64,000 nucleotides of DNA from Gonapodya prolifera JEL478 (taxonomy: Eukaryota > Monoblepharomycota > Monoblepharidomycetes > Monoblepharidales > Gonapodyaceae). Shown piece by piece: positions 50,301 to 61,300 of the stretch (position 1 is the stretch's first letter; every line of letters begins with the position of its first letter). The stretch is from NCBI GenBank assembly GCA_001574975.1, contig KQ965804.1, forward strand, positions 185,331 through 249,330. Reading direction: 5' to 3'. The position numbers were made by a program, and so were the translations under genes. A model generated the notes under the pieces. The model did not search any database, was not told where the DNA came from, and saw only the letters and a list, made by a program, of their open reading frames with translations.

Positions 50301-51008
50301 AAGTGGCATACGACTGTGGCGAGTGGTACCGGAGTCATCTCGTGACTCGAGCAATTCAATTGGTATAAATCCTGGTGAGATTATGCGACGTGGGTTTGTG
50401 ACGACATGATAAGCAAAGTGACGTCACAAATATGACAGGGGTGCGGTGGGAATTGCGGTTGTTGAGATCCCTTGAGTACAAGGTTGACTCAGCACCCATA
50501 ACATGTGTGAGTCCATCGTTGTCTCGACGATACTTGCTCAGTGGCGATGCAAAGGGCCGCCTCTTCGCTTGGACGTGAGTAAAAATTGTCGTATGGTTGA
50601 AATACTTGCTCAATGGAGTTCGTTTCCTCAAACAGGCTGGCCGATGGCTCTGGAACAGAAGTGCACTGGCTTCGTATGTATTATTGTGATGCATTGTCTT
50701 CGTGTGTCGACATTACACTCGCCGTTTAGCTAATTCGGAAGTATGCTTGGGATGTGGGCGTAAGTTTGCACTTATTGGAAGATTAGTTGAAGGCAAACTT
50801 CACTGCGCCCAGTGCGGGGGTATATTCTGGTGAGTTACTGTTGGGAAGCTTTAGTGCTACGTTTTTTCTGACGAATGTTTGTTCCGAAAGCTCTCAATGT
50901 CTGGAAACGATGGGAGTCATGGATCGAACATGTCGTCTTTGCGGCGGATGCTCGAATCATCTGTTGCGCAACGCCGGAGGGTTGCGAGGATTTGGGTCCA
51001 GCGGGTAG
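38400..51008 (+). CDS. ALFY/WDFY3-type BEACH-WD40-FYVE protein
   Basis: One long gene of about 3,400 residues with at least 33 exons. From 40132 onward every junction closes in phase, for example 41528-42992, 43908-44933, 47897-48290, 49057-49718 and 50891-51008. The order is: an Armadillo-like N-half with family segments ([27 protein letters not shown]); a concanavalin-A-like lectin domain near 42.45-42.9 kb ([31 protein letters not shown]); a PH domain (47.3-48.0 kb; [39 protein letters not shown]); BEACH (48.1-49.4 kb; [61 protein letters not shown]); WD40 repeats (49.6-50.6 kb); and a C-terminal FYVE-like finger with CLGC, HCAQC, CSQC and CRLC pairs. BEACH plus terminal FYVE is the ALFY/WDFY3 arrangement, a selective-autophagy scaffold. 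The exons between 38.6 and 39.1 kb are unresolved. Confidence 0.88.
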
Positions 51009-51104
51009 TACACGTAGAAATTATTGACATGATAACATGATCACACTGACACGAGGCGGCTAAACTTGCTCATGCTGCTAGTCTGACCACAGTACGAGCA
51101 GCCC

Positions 51105-54100
51105 ATGCCATCAGCACTTCCATCGACGATGCTCCACGCGGCAGATTGTCCCGCCTGCCCACCTTGTTTCAACTGCCATTTGCCTGCATTCAGCTGCAGC
51201 CACTTCGCTGAATGCTCCCCTTTTGACGGCAACTGCGAATGTCCTCCCGGTTTCGGTGGTAATGACTGCACTTCGCCTTGTGAGCTCCGCTAAATATCTT
51301 CAAAAAAAACGACGTCGAGTACCCCTAGTTTTGCCTTGCTAACGTTGTTTTCTTACGATGTGCGTCAGTGTGTAACTCATTGGCGGACGGTGCTCGCAGA
51401 GTACCTCGACCTCCTGACAGTCGATCTTGCGAATGTTCAGCAGGATGGAGTGGCATCAACTGCAATGGTATGAGCATGTCAAGTTTTCCACTACACGGAA
51501 TCGCTGATTCTTTCTATCAGTTTGTGAGTTGGATGACGTCTGCTCTCCACTCGTACCGGGCGGCGAAGGGGCTGTGTGCTACCAAGGAATACGCGCCATC
51601 AAAGAGCAGTATTTGATGTGTGATGTGACAAGTGTGTGTCGCTCGTTTATTCATGATGTACCCTACTTACCGCTGCCGCCGTCACCTCCGTCAGACACTC
51701 CAATTCAGAAACAGCTCCCTCCGGATCAACCACCTCAGGTCACAGTAACATATAACGCCACAAGCGGTCAAGGTACTTTTCAATTCTGGGCCGGTGAGAA
51801 GGAGAGTTTCTACTGTCAGCTTTTGGATTGTGAAACAACGCAAGGTGAACAGTGCTACTCTGGGAGCCGTAGCTATTTTCTCATTTTCTCATCGTTTACT
51901 GGACAGCGGACTCGTACTACTCGAACTCCACTCAGTATGACTGTGCGCAGGTCCGATGCCAATGTATGCCAGGCAGGTTGCTTTGTGGCGAAGATGGTTC
52001 AATTGGTCAGTGGTGTCGTTTATCCAACTTTGAACCTCATACCAATACCACTCTGCCATATTCTTAAAGATATTACCGATTTCCTATCTGAGGAGGTCAA
52101 AGGACCGGGGAAGTTCAAGTGCACTGAGCGTGAGGGAGTGGCTGGGAGAACTTGCTCATTTGAAGGTACGTTCATCGCTTCGAGCGCCACGAAGAAAATA
52201 GAACGAGAACGCACATCCAAATCCAGAACCCGCAATGAACGAACTTATCACGGACTTTTTTGGAGACCCATACATCACCTTGTCCTGCACGTCAGGGTCA
52301 TGCCTCCACCAAAGCCAGCTGCCTGGCTACATTATTCCAGAACCATCGAAGTTTGGACGAGCTTTTATGATTGCTTCCATGGTTGCCGCTTTTGCGGTCG
52401 TACTTGTTGTCATTGGTGGAGTCCTTCTCGTGTCTCGATACCAAGACTTAAGAGCGAAACGAAAGAAGATCAATAACCAATACGAGCAGCTGCTTGCGTC
52501 TCTTTTGGGAGAGGGTGGAGGAAGCCAACTGTCGTCGAGTGAAGAAGAAGAACTTCGGCGGGCGCTGATGATGGCTGGGCATAAATCGATGTCCGTTTCG
52601 TGGAAAGGCGTATCTTACTATGTCCAACCTAATAAGAGGGCACGGAATAATGGCGCCTCAACCGGATCTAGGAGCGAAAATGCTGGAGTTGGAATGTTGT
52701 CATGGCTCCGTCGGGGAACCAACCACCCACTGACCAACAATGGACCGATCGCACTTCCTGATGGCGACGATGATGATGAGCCTTCTGAAGCCGTCACTAT
52801 GGAACACTCGTTACAGGAAAGGCTCATTGACGATCGCGGCCATTTGACAATTTTGGACGGAATATCTGGGTGTGTTGGGGCTGGTGAAATTTGTGCCATT
52901 ATGGGTGGGTCTGGAGCGGGTAAGACCACCTTCCTCGACATTTTGGCACGTCGACACAAATCTGGCGTTGTTACGGGAGAGATTCTCGTTAACGGTGCGA
53001 GCATGCCACTGGAGGAGTACAAGCGATCTATTGGCTTTGTTGACCAAGAAGATACTTTAATCGAAACTCTGACTGTGCGGGAGACTATAACATATTCAGC
53101 TCTACTAAGACTCCCTCGGGATATGAGTAACGAGGCCAAGCAATTCCGTGTTCGGGAAACTATGGTGGAACTTGGGATATTGAACATCGCTGATCGCAGG
53201 ATTGGTGGTGCCGGGAATCGGGGAATCTCCGGAGGGGAAAAGCGACGTGTTTCCATCGCATGCGAACTTGTTACTTCTCCCTCAATACTGTATCTGGATG
53301 AACCAACAAGCGGTGCGGATCGATCGATCATTTTTACCTGCGTGATAAACAGAGCAATGTTTCGTATTACAGGCCTTGACTCCTTTAACGCGTACAATGT
53401 CATCGAGTGTCTCGTCACGCTGGCGCGGAACTACCGACGAACCGTTATACTTACAATACATCAGCCACGCTCAAACATTTACGCTTTATTCGACAAATTA
53501 GTTTTGCTCGCGAGAGGCAAGTTGGTCTATTCAGGTCCAGCGCAAGATTCTGCCATCAAGCACTTCTCTCGCTTGGGCTTCCAATGCCCAGTCGGATTCA
53601 ATATGGCGGATTACTTCGGTACGCCCCTAATCGCCTCTCGATGGAACTTTCAACAAACCTAACCCGACATTATTTTGCACAGTGGACTTGACGATGCACG
53701 TCATGGCTGTTGATTCAACAACCCCTCGCACCCCCGTTGACCACTCGGATGACAGCGGCATGACGTCGACATTCCCAGGAAATTCTTCAGTGGATCAAAC
53801 AACAAATACCTCGCTTCCGCGTTCTGTGAAGGCAATACAGGATGAGAGGCTTTTTACCCCACATCAAGAGCGAGACCTTTCACAGGGTATCACTCAAGGA
53901 TCCAGTTCGGAGTCTCTTGATCCTGACGGAAGATCCTCATCTCAAAATGGAGTCAAAAGTGCATCCCCCGCTGTCAAGCGGAGAGGTGACGGCTTCTTGA
54001 ATGACTGGAAGGCTACAACAGATCATCTCGCATACCTCGTTGATGGATTCAAAGCGTCGGAAGCTTTTCGGTCGCTGGAAAGAGCTATTGCTGTTGAAGT

Positions 54101-55285
54101 TTCGGCCTCTCGGGGACATAATCCTCCACATGTTGCAGAAAGCAATTGGGGAATGCCAGAGATTCTTGAAGATCGTGATTCCAGTGAATTCAGGGGGGTG
54201 GACTGGAAAAAGCGTGCTACGTGGTGGACACAGTTCACGATTTTGTCGGGCCGTACGTTCAAGAATATGTACAGGAATCCCAATCTTCTCCTGGGTCATT
54301 ATGCCGTTACTCTTCTTGTTGCGAGTGGGTAGCTTGACTTAAGTGCAGAATGGACGAACTCAAATGTTGCTTGGACGTGAAGTACTTTGTGGGGCCTTGT
54401 TTTGGCAGGTTTCGAACGATCTGGCAGGGTTTCAGAATCGCCTCGGGTTCTTTTTCTTCGTGTGCGCCCTCTTTGGGTTTAGTTGTATGAGCTCTATACA
54501 GGTGAGCAGTTTTGTGATAGAACTGGATGTGATATTTAAACGACGATCCGATCGAAGGTTTTTGCAGCTGAACGGATCATCTTCCTACGAGAACGGGCAA
54601 ACCGGTACTACTCTCCCATCACATACTTTGCAGCCAAAGTCCTTTTCGACATCGTGCCTTTGCGTGTCCTTCCTCCGCTTACTTTGGGACTTATTGTTTA
54701 CCCAATGATTGGTTTGAGATCAGAGTCCCTGGTCTACTTGCTGAAGTTTCTACTTGTTCTTATACTGTTCAATTTAACGTCAGCGAGTGTATGCCTCGCT
54801 ATCGGAATCATAGTGCCGGAGATTGGCCTTTCAAACCTTGTCAGCACTCTTGTGATGCTCTTTGCGATGCTCTATGGCGGGCTACTTCTCAACAAAGGTA
54901 CGAATCTCCTTCTCTCAGCCTGCGCCACATTGTTTTAAGTGTCTGTGAACATAGCGACTGTACCAGCTTATTTGGGTTGGCTCAGGAACCTGTCGTTTTT
55001 CAATTTTGCCGTTGAAGCACTCATCGTCAATGAGGTGAACGGCTTAACCTTGGTGGAGGATAAGTTCGGTTTGAAGATCAATGTGGGTCTTTTACCTCAT
55101 AATTTTCGCGATACCTGAAGTGAAAGACAACGGGCATGTAGGTTCCTGGCGCAACAATTTTAGAAACGTTTGCGTTCAATGCTCTCGGATACTGGGGAGA
55201 TGTGATAAAACTTGGCGCTTATTGGTGCTTGATGATGATATTAGGGTTTCTCTGGTTGCAATTTCGAGTCAAAGAGAAGAGGTGA
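51105..55285 (+). CDS. ADP1: Adp1-like ABCG half-transporter with Cys-rich ectodomain
   Basis: Thirteen exons sum to 1144 aa: 51105-51279, 51369-51467, 51521-51631, 51695-51844, 51907-52005, 52070-52165, 52227-53312, 53373-53618, 53683-54324, 54383-54501, 54558-54897, 54955-55082 and 55142-55285. The Cys-rich EGF-like head matches yeast Adp1: [50 protein letters not shown] membrane helix follows at about residue 290. The nucleotide-binding domain has Walker [10 protein letters not shown], signature [15 protein letters not shown], Walker [11 protein letters not shown] and H-loop IHQPRSN. A long Ser/Thr/Asp-rich linker leads to ABCG membrane segments ([70 protein letters not shown]). Substrate is unknown for the family. 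No clear signal peptide precedes the first Cys motif, so a short upstream exon may be missing. The 63-nt intron 51632-51694 is stop-free and in frame. Confidence 0.94.
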
Positions 55286-55385
55286 TGAATTAAAAGGGGA
55301 GCGGGAAGTGTGTTTGTTGTGTCTAGTTAACTTTAATAACATACCCTCACAACTCTCCGAGTCCCTCCGATTCGCTCCACCACTT

Positions 55386-58300
55386 ATGGCACCTCCCCTT
55401 TCACTGAAGATTGTAGCGGGAGGATCCATCTCACAAACGAAGACGTTCCAGGTTCGTAGTTTTCGGTCATCGTGGATAATTCATCGGCAAACGTAACGCG
55501 AGATTGCACTGTGCTGCTCGCAGTTCGCTGGCGACACATCTGTACATGAGGCTTGTAGAGAAATTCGAGAACGCTTAGGGGACTTCACTGGAGGACAAGA
55601 CCATGGTCTCTATCATCCAGACACCAGACAATGGTTAACACCCAACCGCGTTCTGGACTATTACAACTTGAAGTCAGGCGATGTTTTAGAATACAAGAAA
55701 AAGACACGTCCTCTAAAAGTCAGGCTCGTCGATGACACAACGAAAACAGTGTTGATAGACGAAAGCGCCTCAGTAAAGCAACTCGTGGAGTACATCTGCG
55801 ACAAAATAGGTGATTTTCTTCGTATTGGGACTATATCAAGCCTGCCAACATTTGGGTAACGCGATTCCTTCGATCCAAGGGATTGCCAATCCTGACGAGT
55901 ACTCCCTACAATGTGACGTTAAATCAACTTCTTCGAAAAAAAGTAATGAAACACTTTCTCGTCGCGATAAGCGGGGGAAGGGATCTCTGGAGGACCTTTC
56001 TGAAGAAGGTACATTGCGCCCGACCTTTTGTCTTGCACCTCTAAGACGGTCGCTTCAGGTCGATGGCTCTTACCGGAAAAGTGCCTTGCAGAACAAGGTG
56101 TCGCCGACACAGATGCTGTCATGTTGAAAAAGAAGTTTTTCTTTTCCGACCAAAATGTTGACAGAAACGATCCTGTGCAACTGAATCTTATATACAATCA
56201 GAGCAAGGAGGCCATTTTGCAAGGGAAGTATCCGTGCAACCCAGATGAAGCCATTCAGTTTGCGGCGCTGCAAGCCCAGGTTCAATTTGGAAACTATGAG
56301 CCAGAGAAGCACAAAGTTGGGTTCTTGAAGTTAGTTGCAACCCCCATCCACTCCTTCGATTATTTTCTCATGGTTTTGTATTTGCAGAATGAAAGAGTTC
56401 TTACCGGATGAATACCAAAAAGAGAGAACTTTTGATAAACGAATTGTGGCCGAACATCAAAAACTCCATGGGATGTCTGAACTGAATGCCAAATTCCGAT
56501 ATGTCCAACTTTGTAGAAGCTTGAAAACGTATGGTTTTACCTTCTTTGTGGTAAAGGTGGGTTTCAAATGAAGTTGCAACACACGGCAATAATCCGCGAG
56601 TAAGAACTTTGGCCCAAACTTCTAGGAAAAACTAGCAAAGAAAAACAAAATTGTTCCTATGCTGCTCGGCGTCACAAAAGAATCCGTTGTGCGCCTTGAC
56701 GTGGAGACCAAAGAAGTTATTAAATCGTGGCCAATCTCGCAACTACGGAGATGGGCTGCTTCGCCAAACAGGTGAGTTTTTCTGAAGAGCTTTTGTTCCG
56801 CGGCAGCTTATGCAAACTTTGTGAAGCCTCACTTTGGACTTCGGCGATTACGCTGATGCATATTACTCGGTGCAAACAAATGAAGGTGAAGCTATATCTT
56901 CACTAATTGGTGGTTACATCGACATCATACTCAAGAAGAGAAAGGACGCTGAGCGCTCCGTGGAAATCGAAACAGAGGAGATGCCAATTACAGAAGAGTA
57001 TATGCGTCCTGCTCGGGCAAACATCATCAATATTCATCAGGGTTCGTCCCTTAAAACGGCTGATCAAGGAATCGTTCCAGTTCAAGCCAATATTAGCGCT
57101 GCAGCCATGGCAACAATGCAAGCTGGGAAGGTTGCTGCCAACTATCTCGCATTCGAATCTACTGGCAACACTGCCACTCTTGCTGAAGTCCATGGGGCCC
57201 AGCAAGCTTGCTTGCAAACAATCACAAATGGTTTTGCAGTTGTACAATCAGCTGCAGTCGATCTGACACTACCTACTCAACTTCCTCCCTTAGGTGACGA
57301 CATCGAATCGCAACAGTGGATACAACAAACGGTTGATGTAAACGGAGAAAATATTGCTGCACTAATATCAGCGCATCTTGCAGCAGCAGCTTCTGTGATA
57401 AACCATACTGGGTTAGATTCTGCGCACATTGACTACGACAGCTTAGCAATTTCCGTGGCGACACTCGCATCTAATCTTCCTCAGATCACACACGCCATGA
57501 AAATCGTCTCAGCTCTATCAAGTAATGCTGATGAAGGTCAGCTGCTAATGGATGGAGCTCACCAATTGGTTAAAGCTACTCAAGATTTTCTTGAGGCGAC
57601 GCAACTTGGAGTTTCAGGGGATGGGAACCGCATTGAACTTTACCAAACTGCACAAAAACTTGGTGCAGTTTCCGTTACAGTTTTATCTCAATTGCGGGTG
57701 CTTGACATCGATGAAGAATCACAAGCATCTTTGAGAAATGCAGCTAAGGCTATTGCTGGTGCAACTGGTTCCTTAGTGGCTGCCGCGAAGCTTGCTGCAA
57801 GTGCCTCCGCGAATGCACTTCAGGGTGACATAATTCTCCAAGAAGCACGAAAATGTGCCAACTCTGCAGCTATGCTCGTAGCCGGCACAAATCTCATCGC
57901 TCCTGTGGTGGGGAATACAGTTGCCCTTGAGCAAATTGTAGATGCAACATCATTTTTGCGAGAATCGGTTGCAATGCTGATGGAAAACGCGCAAGACACT
58001 GGCCAAGGTCCGATCTCCAACCTGATAAGCGCTGCGTCTGGAGTTGAATTTGCGGTTTCATCTTTACTTCAGGAGGCTCACAGCGGCGGTAAATTTTCAA
58101 AACAAACGACATTGGAGAAGGAATTCAATACCTTCATTGACGTTGTCCAGGGTATGAGAGAGCAGATTGGAAATTCTGAAATGTTGGTGCAGAAAGCTCG
58201 AGAAATCACTGCTTGTAGCACTAGCCTTGTTGCATTGTTGAAAGCCGATGGAACGGAATCACTGGATGAAACTGAACAACAACATTTGGTTCAGGCAAGT

Positions 58301-61300
58301 CTTGGATCTTTCGTCGTGTTTTGTTATGCGTTTGTGACTGGTTTGAATCAATTCACAGGCAGCAAAGGTTCTTGCAGATGCAACGGCGACAATGATTCTC
58401 ATTGCCAAGGATTGTGTCCGACTTCCAGCGGATATTGGAAGGCAGCAGGCTTTACGAGATGCTCTTGATGTAATGCAAACATGTGCCACTAGTGCCGTGG
58501 CGAGAAAACTTAAAGACAGTGCATTTGATCGATTGGCGAAAGCGTCACGGAATGCCGTTGCATCAGTTACACAACTCACGATGGCAGCAGAAGGAGCGGC
58601 GATCTCAAACAGGAATCAAACATCTCAACTTCAGCTCAATCAAGTTACTAAAATTATATCAGAGATGTCGCCATCCATAATATCAGCAGTGAGGGCTAAT
58701 AGAAGAGATCCCACTGATTCTACTCTTCAAGTCGATCTCATCGCAAAAGCCAAGTCAATTGTTGCACCGGCATCGAACTTGATAGCTGCTGCAAAAACTG
58801 CTGCGACGACTACAGGTGACGGTTCTATACAGACGCAATTAGTTTCGTGCGCCAAGCAGACAATGAATGATCTCAAGGCATTGAAAATGACCCTCGACCT
58901 GGCAGAGGTTGCAGTCAAAGGTTCCGAAATCACCGATGCGATTTCCACAATAAATGAAGTGCGGAAATACTTTTTGTCCGGAGACCTGCCACCACTTCCC
59001 ACTGCAATCGACTCTAGGTTGGCAGAAAAGACCCTTATTGAAATCACAAAAATGCTTGCGAAAGATTGTGAGCTTCTACTTTCATCTATCACTCAGGTAA
59101 GTTTTGCAGATATTAAAGAGTTTGTTTGTGACTTGAATCTGTTTGCTTTACCTGCTCATTTACACCCGCAAAACCATTCATAAGGATGGCACTCCTTCAT
59201 TTGCAGCTGCAAGAGACTTGTCCACAAATATTAGAGCGTTGCAATCACCAATCCAAGTAACTGCCGGTTTGTTGTCAAACGATGAAAGAATCGGCGTCTT
59301 CAAAGGTGCAGCAGCAGTAGCAAACGCCGCAGAAATAATGCTGAGATTATTTCAGGAGGCTAGCGGTAATGCAGTAATTGATCAAGATTTGATGCAACGT
59401 GCAGCAACAGACTTGAATGACAACCTACAATCACTTCTTACTCTTATGCCGACGCCTCGTCAATTGGAAAATATACAAGCAGATATTAAAAGTTTATCCG
59501 TATCTGACAACAACACCATCGAGACTGGAGGTTTGACCAATAAAGAGGTTCGGGCAAAAGTTTCGTCATCTGCTGCACTCCTTATTCAAGGGGCAAATGC
59601 TCTGGTCACTGCTGGTGGAAACAATGATTTGCAGGAGATAACCCGGGCAACGAAAGATTTTGGCCCGCAGTTCCAAGTACTAGTTGATGCCGTGAAGTTG
59701 ACCTCCCTCCTCAGTAATGATGCTGATACTTCGTCATTACTGGACAGCATGATAAAGGATTTGGTGAAGACAACCAGTGATCTTCTTAGTGCAGCAAGAG
59801 TTACAGTGATTTCTCCTTCTCCATCACAAGATCACCGCGGTGATTTGGTTACTGCAGGACAAGCTGTTGCAGAAGCCATTGGTGCTTTGCTTTCTGCAAC
59901 ATCTGCAGCAGGACCTGCAATATCAGCATGCAATTCATGTTTGAGTAACATTGCTACGGCAACAAGCAGACTTGCAAATATTGATGAAGTGCCTTCAGTA
60001 ATAGTTACATTTTCTCAGATATCGGGTGCTATTAAAGTTTCAACAAAACAGAGCGCATCTGCAATTAGTTCCATTTTGAAGTTGACCTCAGAGAATGATG
60101 AAGAGGCACTCTCCTTGGCAATTGCAGAGTTTGGGCAATCCCTGCTTCAAATGACAGATGCAACTGTTAAGATGGCATACCTTGTAGGGACAATGGACCC
60201 ATTGTCAGTTGCTGGCCAGTCTCCAAAAATTGATATATCAAGATTTATGGCTTACATGAAATCAATAAAAACAGCCACGGACGCATTAGCACATGATAGT
60301 CCACACCAAGCTAGCATATTAAATGCTGCAGCAGTGATTGCTAAGAATACATCTGCTGCTTGCAATGCATGCAAGGAAATCAGTCAAAATCCCCAGCTTT
60401 CAGGCATTGCTCAAGGAGAGTTCACGCAGTATGCCAAAACAATTGCTGCAGTCACCAGTGGGCTCGTGCCCAAAATGAAAAGGTACGCATTGTCTTTGGA
60501 CAAGCAAAGCCAACTAGACTGCGGAAGTGCTTTGGAACCACTGCAAGAAGTTATTGAGTCCTTGTGCTCCTATGTGAAGCAACCTGAATTTTCAGGAAGA
60601 GCACCAAAATTATCTATTGCAGGCCGAGCAGCACAAAAACCTTTCATTGAAAATGCCACAAAGGCACTCACAAGTGCTACTGATTATGTTAACACCATCC
60701 AATACAGCTTGGAGAATGAGGGTGTCCCTGAAAGATCAGCACTTATTGCTAAAGGTCGAGTAGTGGGAGACAGCATTCGTGCAATTTCTCAAATTATTTC
60801 TACTGGAGTTCCTGGGCAGAAGGAATGTGATGAGGCTATTCACCTTGTCACTAATTCTTTGGCTGATATTGATGCATTGTTGGTAGAACTTGAGGCTTCT
60901 AGCACTGACATATATCAGGGAAAACAATTAGATCAATGCTCAAAAAAATGCAAGACTATCAGTGATGCTGGGAAGGTTATGTCTTCATTGTGTGAAGTCC
61001 TTGTCAAAACAGCCAAATCTAATGCAGTCGAACTGGGTCAAAGTGCATCTCAAGTACCACAAAATTTTTGCAAAGTATGTGAGCAATCATGTTAAAACTA
61101 TGTTACTTCTTATCTGATTTGCTTTTAAAGATTGCGTCACTGACAATGGATCTTGCTTCTTTGATGAAAAATGACAAAAGCTACAAACAAATACTTGAAG
61201 CATTAAAAGATCTAGCAGAGCAGCTCACATCACTGTTGAATGTTTGCAAACAAGCTGCTGGAAATGCAGAATATTATGACGCACATGATCAACTGGACAG

